Positions 44,976 through 54,995 are shown, numbered from the stretch's first letter. The stretch is 64,000 bases of DNA from Moritella sp. Urea-trap-13 (GCF_002836355.1 NZ_PJCA01000032.1:25951-89950); one strand, 5' to 3'. The notes: a model not told the origin generated them from the sequence alone. Numbers and translations are program-made.

Positions 44976-45602
44976 TTAATTCGTTTTAGCTGCTAGATAT
45001 TTAATCAGAGCGGCTAGTTTAACGTTAAATTCTTCACCACGCGCCTTAATGCTACCCATGTTAATTTGGTATTTGTCGTTAACGATCAGCGCGGGTACAC
45101 CACGGATATTATTTGAAGCAGTATTTTTATCCATACGCGCTACTTTACCGTTAACAGCAAAACTATTTACTGCGGCATCAAATTTCTTACCGTCGATACC
45201 AGCATCTGTAAATACAGTGCGGATATCATCACGACCAGTGAATCGACGTTTTTGATCATGGATCGCTGAGAAAATTGCCGATGACATTTCATGCTCAACA
45301 TTTAATAGCTCTGCAGTCGCAAATGCTTTTTGCATTTCGATACCCATTTCACGACCAATAAAAGCAACGTGATTTTTTTCTACTTTAATATCACTACCTT
45401 CAAGACGTTTAGTCACGTCAGTCATAATCGGTTCGAATTTATTACAGTGTGGGCAAAAATACGAAAAGTACTCAGCAACTTGTGGTTTTGATGTTGCCTG
45501 CTCAGAGATAACATCATAATGCACGCCTTCTTTAAACTGTGCTGCATTGGCAAACGGTAAAAATAGCATTGCGGTGATCAATATAAATAATTTCTTCATC
45601 AT
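44976..45602 (-). CDS. dsbA: Thiol:disulfide interchange protein DsbA
   Basis: A 208-residue periplasmic oxidase that forms disulfide bonds in secreted proteins. The signal peptide covers residues 1-20 (ends ANA). The active site is C50-P-H-C53, and the cis-proline lies in RGVPALIV. Thioredoxin fold with helical insert, normal length. A strong AGGAAGG precedes tandem ATGs; either of the first two could be used. It follows srkA by 47 bp, the yihE-dsbA order of E. coli. Confidence 0.95.
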   Translation of the reverse strand: MMKKLFILITAMLFLPFANAAQFKEGVHYDVISEQATSKPQVAEYFSYFCPHCNKFEPIMTDVTKRLEGSDIKVEKNHVAFIGREMGIEMQKAFATAELLNVEHEMSSAIFSAIHDQKRRFTGRDDIRTVFTDAGIDGKKFDAAVNSFAVNGKVARMDKNTASNNIRGVPALIVNDKYQINMGSIKARGEEFNVKLAALIKYLAAKTN

Positions 45603-45649
45603 TTTCCTTCCTGAAAATTTAAATTAAACATAATTAACTGTACAAAAAA

Positions 45650-46642
45650 TTAGTAATTAGGAATGAGAGATAACGGCGGTTTTTGCATATTATCAATCTG
45701 TTCTTGTAAAAAACCGACCTGTTGTTGCCAAAATTGCTCGTCAGTAAACCACGAGAAGTGACGATTAAAAGCAGGATCATGCCAACGTTTAGCGATCCAA
45801 CCCATATAATTCATCATGCGCATACCGCGTAATGGCTCAATTAACCTTAGCTGCTTAGCGTCAAAGGAACAAAATTCCTCATAACCTTCAAGCATCACTT
45901 CCAATTGTAATAATTGTTCATGACGTTCGCCATGTAGCATCATCCATAAGTCTTGTACTGCAGGTCCTTGACGGCAATCATCAAAGTCCAATAGTGTCAC
46001 CTTATTATCACGCCACAAAATATTACCAGCATGCAAATCGCCATGTAAGCGAATTAACTGCTTATCATCCGGCTTATATTGCAACGAAATTTCTTTGGCG
46101 AGGGCATCATAAACATTAAAAAAAGACGTTTCTAAATGTGCAGGTACAAAGTTATGTTGTTGTAATATCAACTTCGGTGCTTGTACAAATTCTGCAATCG
46201 ATAATGTTGGTCGATGCACAAATGATTGCTGGCTGGCTAACTGATGAACGCGACCTAAGTTACGCCCGACAGACTCCAAAGCATCGAGGTTATCCACTTC
46301 AATAGGACGACCACCGACACTCGGGAAAATAGCTAAGCGGTAACCTTGATAAATGAATAAACTACGACCATCAAATTGTAACGGCGCAACTACATCAATT
46401 TCAGCTAACTTTAACTGTAGAGAAAAATCATGCTCTTCTTGGATCTGTTCATCACTCCAACGTGCAGGGCGATAGAACTTAACCACAAAGCGTTGACGAT
46501 CTTCATCTAGAAATTGAAACACCCGATTTTCATAGCTGTTTAATTCCAACAATCCTGAATCAACACGGATACCGATAGACTCTATCGCATCCAACATGAA
46601 ATCAGGGGAAAGCAAACTGTAATCAGTAGGCAGGTCTGTCAT
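45650..46642 (-). CDS. srkA: Stress response kinase A (YihE)
   Basis: A 330-residue kinase of the choline/aminoglycoside phosphotransferase fold that counters cell death under stress. The catalytic loop is RLHGDLHAGNILW and the metal-binding motif is VTLLDFDDCRQGP. The N-terminal RVDSGLLELNSYENRVFQF is typical. It is upstream of dsbA on the same strand, as in E. coli, and the two may be cotranscribed. Confidence 0.93.
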   Translation of the reverse strand: MTDLPTDYSLLSPDFMLDAIESIGIRVDSGLLELNSYENRVFQFLDEDRQRFVVKFYRPARWSDEQIQEEHDFSLQLKLAEIDVVAPLQFDGRSLFIYQGYRLAIFPSVGGRPIEVDNLDALESVGRNLGRVHQLASQQSFVHRPTLSIAEFVQAPKLILQQHNFVPAHLETSFFNVYDALAKEISLQYKPDDKQLIRLHGDLHAGNILWRDNKVTLLDFDDCRQGPAVQDLWMMLHGERHEQLLQLEVMLEGYEEFCSFDAKQLRLIEPLRGMRMMNYMGWIAKRWHDPAFNRHFSWFTDEQFWQQQVGFLQEQIDNMQKPPLSLIPNY

Positions 46643-46733
46643 TGTTATTTCCTAAAAAACTACTCTCTATCTATTAATCTCTATATCCAAATCACCGTTA
46701 TAAACCAATAACAGATCTTAGATTGGATACAAT

Positions 46734-46766
46734 AATAGCAAGCCCAGTGATACTGAGCTTGCTATT
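46734..46766 (-). terminator. Hairpin terminator of ccoG
   Basis: A 15-position stem with one G-T-type mismatch (aatagcaagcccagt / actgagcttgctatt) lies about 50 bp past the ccoG stop. On the minus strand it is followed by ATTG, a short T-poor tail, so termination may be weak. Confidence 0.6.
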
Positions 46767-46815
46767 TACTTTAACTTACATTGATTATAAAGCTATTTAT
46801 AGTTACTGACTGACA

Positions 46816-48222
46816 CTATAACTGGCTGATAAAACGACTTTGTTGAGTAAAGACATAATGTTCATTACCTTGTTCAGTGATGACAAAGTTGATTTTTAGC
46901 ACTGGTTGTTTCAGGTCATACGGGTCGATAGCTAAACTCACTGGCTGTACTAACAACTCACCCGGCAACACTTCAATTTCACGTGGACCAAACCATTCAT
47001 GATCAGGTACATCGGTAACCGACAAGTTGTACTTCTGGGTAAATGATGTTTTGTTTATAATTTTCAATGTATAAGTATTTTCAATATTACCGTCAGAATT
47101 TTCACGATAGAGTGCGTTTCGATCGCGGATGATATCCATTTGCACCGGTGAAATACTCACCACACTAACGGCAAACATCACCGTCATCAACGTCATTATC
47201 ACGCCATAAGCTATTAACTTAAAACGGCTTTTTTCATGCGGTTTATTGTTTAATTCATTTTCAGAAGTATAACGGATCAAGCCTTTTGGATAGTTCATGC
47301 GTTCCATTGTTTGATCGCACGCATCAATACAAGCGCCACAGTTAATGCACTCATATTGCAGGCCATCACGAATATCAATACCGGCTGGACATACCTGAAC
47401 ACATAAATTACAGTCGATACAATCACCTAAGCCTTTGGCTTTATGATCGGTTTTACGTGAACGTGGACCACGTGACTCGCCACGATTAAAATCATAACCA
47501 ACAATTAAAGTATCAGTATCAAACATTGCCGATTGGAAACGAGCATACGGGCACATGTGGGTACACATGATGCTACGCATCCAACCTGCATTACCGTAAG
47601 TACAAAATGCAAAAAACAGTACCCAGAAATACACTAGGCTACTGGCTTGCAGAGTAAAGAAATCGCTGTACAGCTCAAAGATAGGCACGAAATAAGCCAT
47701 GAATGCCAGACCGGTAAATACCGAAAAGCTTAACCATGCGCTATGTTTAAGTGCTTTCTTTTTTACTTTATCAGCAGTTATAGGACCTTGGTTTAACTTC
47801 AAACGTTTATTGGCTGAACCTTCAATTTTCTCTTCAAACCAAATAAAGATAAAGGTCCAGATAGTTTGTGGGCACATAAAGCCACACCAAACTCGGCCTA
47901 AATAAGCAGTGATGAAAAATAACGCGAAGGCACCGACGATCAGCAATAAGGCTAATAGCATCAGGTCTTGAGGGAAAATAGTTAAAGCAAAGATATGGAT
48001 ACGCTGTTCAGCGATATTTAATAAGATCGCCTGATGGCCATCCCACTGGAACAAAGGTAATGCTAAAAACAGCACCATAAAAAACCAACCCATGTACTTT
48101 CTCAATCGCTGAAATACACCTGTCATATTGCGGACATAGATATGATTATCGGCGCCGACATTGGTATATTTAGGTTTAACTTTAGGGGTTACATCTTTTA
48201 TATTTATGCGTTCTTCAGACAT
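46816..48222 (-). CDS. ccoG: Cytochrome c oxidase accessory protein CcoG
   Basis: A 468-residue membrane iron-sulfur protein needed for cbb3-type oxidase assembly, proposed to reduce copper. About five membrane helices lie in residues 40-225 and one at about 335-355. Two 4Fe-4S motifs, CIDCNLCVQVCP and CINCGACIDACD, are at about 265-305, with an extra conserved MCPYARFQ. The C-terminal periplasmic Ig-like part ends the protein. The cco structural genes are not in this window. A perfect 15-bp inverted repeat lies 40-85 bp upstream of its start. Confidence 0.92.
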   Translation of the reverse strand: MSEERINIKDVTPKVKPKYTNVGADNHIYVRNMTGVFQRLRKYMGWFFMVLFLALPLFQWDGHQAILLNIAEQRIHIFALTIFPQDLMLLALLLIVGAFALFFITAYLGRVWCGFMCPQTIWTFIFIWFEEKIEGSANKRLKLNQGPITADKVKKKALKHSAWLSFSVFTGLAFMAYFVPIFELYSDFFTLQASSLVYFWVLFFAFCTYGNAGWMRSIMCTHMCPYARFQSAMFDTDTLIVGYDFNRGESRGPRSRKTDHKAKGLGDCIDCNLCVQVCPAGIDIRDGLQYECINCGACIDACDQTMERMNYPKGLIRYTSENELNNKPHEKSRFKLIAYGVIMTLMTVMFAVSVVSISPVQMDIIRDRNALYRENSDGNIENTYTLKIINKTSFTQKYNLSVTDVPDHEWFGPREIEVLPGELLVQPVSLAIDPYDLKQPVLKINFVITEQGNEHYVFTQQSRFISQL

Positions 48223-48262
48223 TATATGCTCCTTATTTTTATATCTTCAATTATATCAAAGA

Positions 48263-48305
48263 AGCATTAGATAAGTCTTTATTATCATCTGACTTATCTA
48301 ATGCT
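48263..48305. repeat. Perfect 15-bp inverted repeat upstream of ccoG
   Basis: agcattagataagtc (48263-48277) and gacttatctaatgct (48291-48305) match perfectly with a 13-nt loop. It is in the ccoG 5' region. It could be a terminator for the MocR gene (TTCTTTG follows on the minus strand), but it lies 230 bp from that stop codon. The rest of the 48223-48537 gap shows nothing else. Confidence 0.6.
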
Positions 48306-48537
48306 TATTAATTTAATCAAACACTTATCACAATCGCAAAACTTGCAGACAGAGTTACCAGCAAGTTGACATAGCGCTAATCCAATCATCTCTTAATGGA
48401 TATAATTATTTAATGCATTAGCGGGGCTATTGAAACATAAATCAGGCGTATTAGCATAGTACAGATCAGTACTAAACTACCCTATAACAGATGCTTTAGT
48501 TATAACAGAAACTAGAACAGTTTAACTGCATTACTGA

Positions 48538-49956
48538 TTATCCGACACATTCTGCTAACGTAATCAGCGCTTGGCGTATTTTATCCGTGAGTAAATAGGA
48601 ACAATTGATTCGCATACAGTTTTTATACTTATTATCACTGGCAAACAAGGTACCAGGGGCGATACTGATATTGTGCTGATCTAATAAAGTATGCAGCAAT
48701 TCACCGGTGTTTATATGTTCTGGTAGCACTAACCATAAGAAGTAACCGCCACTCGGTCTGGTGATCTTGGTTTCGGCTGGGAAGTATTGTTCAATGGCAT
48801 GTTGCATCTGTTGCTGGCGTGATTTTAACTGTCGTCTTAATTGGCGTAAGTGAATATCATAGCGACCATGTAATACAAATTCAGCAATCGCGAGTTGGTT
48901 AGGTACCGCCGCAGAAAGCGTGGTCATCAATTGCAATTGTTCGATTTGTTTGGCATAACGCCCTGCCACTACCCAGCCCACTCTAAAACCAGGTGCTAAG
49001 CATTTTGAAAAGGAGGAACAATGGAGTACCAAACCTTGTTCATCATACGCTTTGATCGGTTGCGGTTTTTGTTCTGAGAAATACAGTTCACTGTAAACAT
49101 CATCCTCAAGTAACGGGATTTGTGCTTTAGCTAGCACTTCAAGAAGGGCTAGCTTATTTTCTTCCGGCATAGATGAGCCCAGCGGGTTTTGGTATTTACT
49201 CATTAACCAACAGGCTTTAATATCATGATGCTGCACCGCATGTTGCAACGCATCAACCGACATACCAAATTGTGGATCTGTGGTAATTTCAATAGCTTTA
49301 AGCTGCAAGCGTTCAACCGTTTGCAACACCCCATAAAAAGCCGGTGATTCAATCGCCACTGTATCACCTGGTTTTGTCACAGCCATCAGACTCAAGCCTA
49401 ATGACTCCATCGCACCAGAAGTGATGACGATATCATCAATAGACACATCGATACCGTCACGAATATAGCGTTGAGCTATCGCACGCCTTAACGCGACACT
49501 GCCCGGTGGTAACTCTGTGACAGCACTGAGAGCAGGCATGGTTTTGATGGTTTTAGCTAACGCTTGGCCTAATTGTTTTAACGGAAATAGTTCAGGATCG
49601 GGAAAAGCAGAACCCAGCGGCACAATATCTACGCGTTTACAGGCTTTCAGCACTTCAAAAACATGCTCATTGATCTTAATCGCGCGATTAGTGAGTTGCG
49701 GAATGGTTTGTTGAGGGATAGCAAGACGATTGAGATGGGCGACAACAAAATAGCCAGAGCGTGGTTTCGCATAAACCCAGCCTTCAGCCTCTAACAACTC
49801 ATAGGCTTTTAATACCGTCATCGGGCTGATGTGTTGTATTTTACTCATTTTACGAATAGAAGGAATACGCTCGCCAGGTAGCCATATTCGCTGTTCGATC
49901 TGTAATTGAATTTCAGCCGCTACGCCATGGTAGCGACTTTTTTGTAACAGCATCAA
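48538..49956 (-). CDS. MocR-type regulator (GntR DNA-binding plus aminotransferase domain)
   Basis: A 472-residue PLP-dependent transcription factor. The GntR-type winged helix covers about residues 8-75 (WLPGERIPSIRKMSKIQHISPMT, given by ends). A fold-type I aminotransferase domain fills the rest, with YQNPLGSSMP, DDVYSELYF and the PLP lysine in HCSSFSKCLAPGFRVGW. Such proteins sense an amino acid or PLP. The target genes are not evident from neighbours: ccoG downstream is on the same strand and the flavoprotein gene is upstream. Confidence 0.85.
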   Translation of the reverse strand: MMLLQKSRYHGVAAEIQLQIEQRIWLPGERIPSIRKMSKIQHISPMTVLKAYELLEAEGWVYAKPRSGYFVVAHLNRLAIPQQTIPQLTNRAIKINEHVFEVLKACKRVDIVPLGSAFPDPELFPLKQLGQALAKTIKTMPALSAVTELPPGSVALRRAIAQRYIRDGIDVSIDDIVITSGAMESLGLSLMAVTKPGDTVAIESPAFYGVLQTVERLQLKAIEITTDPQFGMSVDALQHAVQHHDIKACWLMSKYQNPLGSSMPEENKLALLEVLAKAQIPLLEDDVYSELYFSEQKPQPIKAYDEQGLVLHCSSFSKCLAPGFRVGWVVAGRYAKQIEQLQLMTTLSAAVPNQLAIAEFVLHGRYDIHLRQLRRQLKSRQQQMQHAIEQYFPAETKITRPSGGYFLWLVLPEHINTGELLHTLLDQHNISIAPGTLFASDNKYKNCMRINCSYLLTDKIRQALITLAECVG

Positions 49957-50122
49957 TATCTACCTAGGCTTATCGGAATAAGAAGTACCGAAATGAAAAT
50001 AAAGCGAACAAGAGAGCCCACAATAAAAATTAACTGCGAACGATTATATACGATATTTTCAGGACTATTCTATTTTCTCACCATAGTGACAGATATCCTG
50101 ACATAGCTAAAAAATTACCCTA

Positions 50123-52276
50123 TTAAGCTTTACGCATATAACGATGGAACTTCGCTACCCAGGCTAATAACTTCTCAGGGCTGTTATTGCGTTTCCAATT
50201 ACCCGCCACATACTTATTGGCTTCACTCATGGTTGGATACGGATGAATAGTCCCTAGCACTTTATTTAAGCCTAGTTTGTATTTCATTGCTAAGGTGTAT
50301 TCTGCCAATAACTCACCGGCATGACTGGCGACAATCGTCACACCTAAGATCTTATCGCTATTACCAGCGGTGATCACTTTAACAAAACCTTTGGTCTCAC
50401 TATCTGTGATCGCCCTATCTAAATCATCTATGTCATATTTAGTCACCTGATAATCTAGCTGTGCCTGTTGCGCTTCATTTTCACTAATACCAACTCGTGC
50501 GAGTTCAGGATAAGTATAAGTCACCGCGGGGATCACACGATAATCGGTGGCAAATTTTTTCACCGAGCCAAATAAGGCATTTACCGCCGCGAACCAAGCT
50601 TGGTGTGCTGCGACATGGGTAAGTTGATAAGGCCCAGAAACATCACCAACAGCATAGATATTAGGGATTGAGGTTTGTTGGTAGTCATTTATCTCAATAA
50701 GACCGCGCTCAGTGATAGCGACATCAAGTGCTTCCAAACCAAAACCACGAATATTAGCCTGACGCCCCAAGGCTAAGAATACTTGGTCAAATACAACTGA
50801 ATCACCATTCGCTAGTACCGCACTGTATTGGCCATCTTCGCTGACAAAACTTGCTACTTTATTACCGAGTAAAATGTTAACACCATCTGCCAACAATTCG
50901 GCTTGCACTACCGCAACGGCGTCTGCATCTTCGCGTCCCAATAATTGGCTAGCCATTTCAACTTGCGTCACTGTCGAACCTAAGCGGGCAAAGCTTTGGG
51001 CTATTTCACAACCAATAGGCCCACCGCCTAATACTAATAACCGCGCCGGTTGCTCAGTTAACTGCCACAAAGTATCCGACGTTAAATAAGGCACATCAGT
51101 TAATCCGGGAATAGGCGGTACAATAGGACGCGCTCCCGTAGCCACGACAATATTTTTAGTCGTTAATACCTGTTCGTCAATCTGCACGCGCCAAGGATCG
51201 ATAATTTTAGCTTCTGCAGTTAAGCACTCAACACCCATCGCCGAATAACGCGCAATCGAGTCATGCGGCTCTATCGTCTTAATAACCTGCTGAATACGTC
51301 CCATCACCTTTTCAAAATTGATGGTTTTAATCTCGGCATCAACCCCAAATTCATTGGAACGGCCAATTTCTGCAACCGCATGGGCGCTACGGATCAATGC
51401 TTTAGAAGGCACGCAGCCGGTATTTAAACAATCTCCACCCATACGGTGTTTTTCAACTAAGGTTACTTTTGATTTCACTGCGGCAGCGATATAGGCACTG
51501 ACTAAGCCGCCAGCGCCGGCACCAATGACTATCATGTTACGATCAAATGATTTTGGTTTAGTCCAACGCGAATAGCGTTTACGCTGACTAAATAGTGCTA
51601 ACCCTCGTTTAGCGACCCAAGGGAAAATACCCAATAGCGCTAATGCACTGAGTAATGATGGTGATGCAATACCAGATAAGCTATTAATTTCACTTAATTT
51701 AGTCCCAGCCCAAACATAGACAGCGGTGCCAGCTAACATACCGACTTGGCTCACGAGATAAAAACTACGGGTGCTAATCTTGGTCAACCCCATCAAAATA
51801 TTAATTAAAAAGAACGGGAAAACCGGGATTAAACGTAACGAAAATAAATAAAAGTCACCTTCCTTTTCCACACCTTTGTTAATCGCATCAAGTCTGGCCC
51901 CAAATTTCTTTTGCACATAATCTCTTAATAGATAACGGCTCACCAGAAAGGCCAGCGTAGCACCAATAGAGCTAGCGAAAGAAATCAGCAGCAAGCCATA
52001 ACCAAAACCAAACAAGCCGCCGCCTAATAGCGTCAGCAATACCGCTCCTGGTAATGAGAAGCCGGTGATCACGACATAACTAACAAAAAAGATCAGCATC
52101 GCCAAAGAGCGGTGCTCAGCAATATAGTCACCAGACGTTTGTTGTAATGTTTTAATTTGCTCTAACGAAGCGTACTGGTTTAAATCAAACCCGTACCACA
52201 ACGTAAATACGGTAATTATTACTGCGATAATAATTTTCTTACTATGCGATTTTTGTTCTTTATCATTAATAGCCAT
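50123..52276 (-). CDS. Membrane fusion: DedA/TVP38-type domain plus flavin disulfide reductase
   Basis: A 717-residue fusion. Residues about 15-225 form a SNARE-associated (VTT/TVP38/DedA) membrane domain with several helices and the LRLIPVFPFFLIN motif. From about 245 follows an FAD/NAD pyridine-nucleotide-disulfide oxidoreductase: FAD loop GAGAGG (252-257), redox cysteines C283 and C288 (GDCLNTGCVPSKA), NAD loop LGGGPIGCE, YAVGDVSG, and a dimerisation domain with HPYPTMSE. The C-terminal HPxPT resembles mercuric reductase and lipoamide dehydrogenase. Substrate is unknown; no mer genes are nearby. Seen also as separate or fused genes in marine bacteria. Confidence 0.85.
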   Translation of the reverse strand: MAINDKEQKSHSKKIIIAVIITVFTLWYGFDLNQYASLEQIKTLQQTSGDYIAEHRSLAMLIFFVSYVVITGFSLPGAVLLTLLGGGLFGFGYGLLLISFASSIGATLAFLVSRYLLRDYVQKKFGARLDAINKGVEKEGDFYLFSLRLIPVFPFFLINILMGLTKISTRSFYLVSQVGMLAGTAVYVWAGTKLSEINSLSGIASPSLLSALALLGIFPWVAKRGLALFSQRKRYSRWTKPKSFDRNMIVIGAGAGGLVSAYIAAAVKSKVTLVEKHRMGGDCLNTGCVPSKALIRSAHAVAEIGRSNEFGVDAEIKTINFEKVMGRIQQVIKTIEPHDSIARYSAMGVECLTAEAKIIDPWRVQIDEQVLTTKNIVVATGARPIVPPIPGLTDVPYLTSDTLWQLTEQPARLLVLGGGPIGCEIAQSFARLGSTVTQVEMASQLLGREDADAVAVVQAELLADGVNILLGNKVASFVSEDGQYSAVLANGDSVVFDQVFLALGRQANIRGFGLEALDVAITERGLIEINDYQQTSIPNIYAVGDVSGPYQLTHVAAHQAWFAAVNALFGSVKKFATDYRVIPAVTYTYPELARVGISENEAQQAQLDYQVTKYDIDDLDRAITDSETKGFVKVITAGNSDKILGVTIVASHAGELLAEYTLAMKYKLGLNKVLGTIHPYPTMSEANKYVAGNWKRNNSPEKLLAWVAKFHRYMRKA

Positions 52277-52512
52277 CTGGCACCTATCCTTGCACTCATC
52301 AATAACGCGATCTAACTGTAAGCCTAACCTTGAATCATCACGAAAGTCTCACGACAATCTATTATTTCTATCTTCATGTTAAGTTTCACACAGTTAAATC
52401 ACACTAATTGATCTTCGAGCGTTAAGCTACTTGGAAGGGTGCATTTTGCGGGCAAGTACTTGGTAAATATTAAATTTGGGAGTTTTCGGGAGTTGAACGT
52501 AATGATGTTAAA

Positions 52513-52548
52513 TAAAAAACAGCGATATAGGATTAGCCTATATCGCTG
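52513..52548 (-). terminator. Rho-independent terminator of the Yip1 gene
   Basis: cagcgatatagg and cctatatcgctg form a perfect 12-bp stem with a 5-nt loop; TTTTTTA follows on the minus strand. The 52277-52577 gap otherwise holds the promoter of the flavoprotein gene. Confidence 0.9.
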
Positions 52549-52577
52549 CTGAAAAATACTTAATATTGTTAGTCGGA

Positions 52578-53177
52578 TTAAATTACAAACTGTGGACCTA
52601 ATCCAAAGCTCCACATCACCACAGTAAAGCCCATTGATGCGACAAATAATACCAGCCCAACAGTCAATAATGACGAGGCATAAATGAATCCCCGTTCTTC
52701 AGTAATATGCATAATCACTGGCACCCCAGTGTAAAGCGCGCGCACCGAAAATGCGACGCCAACTAATAGTGCCAGCATTATCACCCAAGCCACAGGAATG
52801 AGAGCGGCAATACCAGTAATAAAGATAGGTGCAGCAGTATATGTGGTTAACTCTAACGCTTGGGTAAAACTAGACGATGAACCAAAATTACCCGCCATCC
52901 ATTGTACAAAAATTGCAAATGTCGTCACCAGCATAATACTCACTATGACCATAGCAACAGCCATGATCGTCGCGCTTGAAGAAGATAAATAAGTTGTTTC
53001 TCCAACACCAAGCTTCCAACCTGTTACTGTTGCGGTATACCAGGCTGATGCAGCCGGTATTAAAGCAAAGAACAGCAGACTCACAACCACGGATAATAAA
53101 GACTCATGGTGGGTATCAATATCAATCCATTCGTCCTTGGGCTGTACGTATAAACCCCATAAGTGTTTTACTAACAT
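52578..53177 (-). CDS. Yip1-family membrane protein
   Basis: A 199-residue protein with five predicted membrane segments (about 32-50, 68-92, 107-132, 133-150, 168-195). It begins MLVKHLWGLYVQPKDEWIDI, typical of bacterial Yip1-domain proteins. Function is unknown in bacteria. It stands alone with its own terminator, 83 bp downstream of the LysR gene's stop. Confidence 0.8.
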   Translation of the reverse strand: MLVKHLWGLYVQPKDEWIDIDTHHESLLSVVVSLLFFALIPAASAWYTATVTGWKLGVGETTYLSSSSATIMAVAMVIVSIMLVTTFAIFVQWMAGNFGSSSSFTQALELTTYTAAPIFITGIAALIPVAWVIMLALLVGVAFSVRALYTGVPVIMHITEERGFIYASSLLTVGLVLFVASMGFTVVMWSFGLGPQFVI

Positions 53178-53260
53178 AAGTCGATCCCTTAATGTAAGAT
53201 GATGACTTAAGTATTATCGAATATATTGAGATTGCCAGTGACGCTGCTAACAATTAGTAA

Positions 53261-54145
53261 TTAGTGTGACTCAGTAATCAAGTAGTGTTCAATTTGCTCT
53301 GCAATCCAATCTGTCACTGCGCCACGACAAAAGTCTACTCCGGTAATTTCGCCATAGATTTCCCAGCTCATCGACTTTTTATAACGAAGTACTTTAAGTG
53401 TTTCATTTCTAAGTTGTTCAGTGATCAGAGGTGCAGGCACTTTGGCCCAACCAACGCCATTACATACCGCGTCACGTAAATATTCATAAAATGTTAAGCC
53501 GATATAACGATGACTGATTGAGGCTTCAACAGTCAATAAGCCATCCATATAAGCCAAGACAACTTCAGTATATAACGCTAAATCATTACTGGTTAAACGG
53601 TTGCCAATAGTATGTAATGGATGATCCGCAGCGGCGACGGCCATCATCCTAAGCTGACCCAATTCACTGCGTACATGCCGTTGATAATCATGAGTATCCG
53701 TGATCATGCCGTAAGCAATATCAACTTTGTTATTCTCCACATAAGCGATTAATTCTGGCGTCGGAGCTGCATACATGGATAACGATGTTTGTGGAAATTT
53801 CTTCTCTATTTGACTAATAAGTTGATTCCAGAATTTCTCCGGTAAGGCATCATCTCGGGCAATACGTAATGCCAACTCAGCCCCAGCTAAATGATGTGCA
53901 CATTTAGCATGTACCCCCTGAGAAAGATGGAATATACGCTGGCAATCAGCAACGATATTTTCACCGATGTGGCTTAACTCAATTTTATTACCGCTGCGTA
54001 ATAACAAGTTCACGCCTAACTCATCTTCAAGCGCAAGCAGTGCTGCGCTGACTGTAGAACGGCTTTTACCAAGTTGTATTGCCGCTTCAGAAATAGATCC
54101 AGTTTTAACCGCTAATAGAAACATCTCAATTTGTATTAATCTCAT
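53261..54145 (-). CDS. LysR-family transcriptional regulator
   Basis: A 294-residue LysR-type regulator. The helix-turn-helix covers residues 1-62 (RLIQIEMFLLAVKTG ... SRSTVSAALLALEDELG, by ends). The effector domain follows. The ATG at 54145 is preceded by AAGGG and gives the normal LysR N-terminus; an earlier ATG would add 22 residues. It is divergent from mdtJI across 130 bp, so it probably controls that spermidine-type exporter. The effector is unknown. Confidence 0.88.
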   Translation of the reverse strand: MRLIQIEMFLLAVKTGSISEAAIQLGKSRSTVSAALLALEDELGVNLLLRSGNKIELSHIGENIVADCQRIFHLSQGVHAKCAHHLAGAELALRIARDDALPEKFWNQLISQIEKKFPQTSLSMYAAPTPELIAYVENNKVDIAYGMITDTHDYQRHVRSELGQLRMMAVAAADHPLHTIGNRLTSNDLALYTEVVLAYMDGLLTVEASISHRYIGLTFYEYLRDAVCNGVGWAKVPAPLITEQLRNETLKVLRYKKSMSWEIYGEITGVDFCRGAVTDWIAEQIEHYLITESH

Positions 54146-54275
54146 AACAACCCTTAGTGATGAAATAAACGACGCTGAGCGATTACACCTTTTTAATAAC
54201 TGGCGATACACTGAACCCCATAGTAATTAAATAACACATTAATTACAGTATTATTAATACAAATAGGGATTTTAT

Positions 54276-54608
54276 ATGTATCACAGCATGATGCTGTTTT
54301 TTGCCATTATTGCCGAAGTAGCGGGCACTATTTCAATGCGATATTCAGCTGAAAACAACCCCGTGACGGGCACGGTAGCGATGATCATATTAATAGGGAT
54401 ATCCTACTTTTTATTATCTAAGGCCATACAAAAAATTCCATTAGGAGTGGCTTACGCAATTTGGGAAGGGGTTGGGATCTTACTCATCACAATAATAAGT
54501 AATTATCTTTTTGATGAAATGATCACCCCAGCTAAAATTTTCGGTGTTGGTTTGATCGTCGCTGGACTTATCTTTATTAACACAGATGAAGGACACGATG
54601 ATGAATAA
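54276..54608 (+). CDS. mdtJ: SMR-family efflux subunit MdtJ
   Basis: A 110-residue four-helix small multidrug resistance protein. The essential membrane glutamate is E14 (FFAIIAEVAGTISM). LGVAYAIWEGVGI is the family signature and matches E. coli MdtJ. MdtJ works with MdtI to export spermidine. A GGGA ribosome-site candidate precedes the ATG. The stop overlaps the mdtI start by 11 bp. Confidence 0.87.
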   Translation: MYHSMMLFFAIIAEVAGTISMRYSAENNPVTGTVAMIILIGISYFLLSKAIQKIPLGVAYAIWEGVGILLITIISNYLFDEMITPAKIFGVGLIVAGLIFINTDEGHDDE

Positions 54609-54933
54609 TGCAGAACTCATACACATCCTATTTTTGTGTTTTTCCATATTGTTGGATATCACTGCGAATTATTTTTTAAAACTATCGGATGGTTTTAAAA
54701 ATAAATTACCAGGCGTATTAGCAATCTTGCTGGTTGCCGCGGCATTCATCAGTCTAGGCCAAGCAGTACAGTCAATCCAATTATCGATTGCCTATGCGAC
54801 TTGGGGCGCTGGCGGTATTATTGGCACCCTGTTGGTCGATAAGTATATGTTTGGCGCAACGATAGGACGTCGCAGTCAAATAGGTGTACCACTGTTAATT
54901 TCAGGCATTGTGGTCCTGCAATTTTCACACTAA
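54598..54933 (+). CDS. mdtI: SMR-family efflux subunit MdtI
   Basis: A 111-residue four-helix SMR protein. ANYFLKLSDGFKNKLPG and LSIAYATWGAGGIIGTL match MdtI. The acidic residue in the first helix is D20 (LLDITAN) where E. coli MdtI has Glu. The start at 54598 follows GAAGGA. It overlaps mdtJ, so the two are translated together as the heteromeric exporter. A polyamine role fits the cadaverine-producing cad genes 2.6 kb away. Confidence 0.86.
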   Translation: MMNNAELIHILFLCFSILLDITANYFLKLSDGFKNKLPGVLAILLVAAAFISLGQAVQSIQLSIAYATWGAGGIIGTLLVDKYMFGATIGRRSQIGVPLLISGIVVLQFSH

Positions 54934-54995
54934 ACGTAATCATTTACTCAACAACAAATCATATGAATTAATATATTAAAGATAAGAGGCTATAT

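Noticed and set aside
54934..54995. Lysine riboswitch before lysS
   Set aside because: The gap is only 62 bp, far too short for the roughly 170-nt lysine riboswitch, and lysS is not a usual target.
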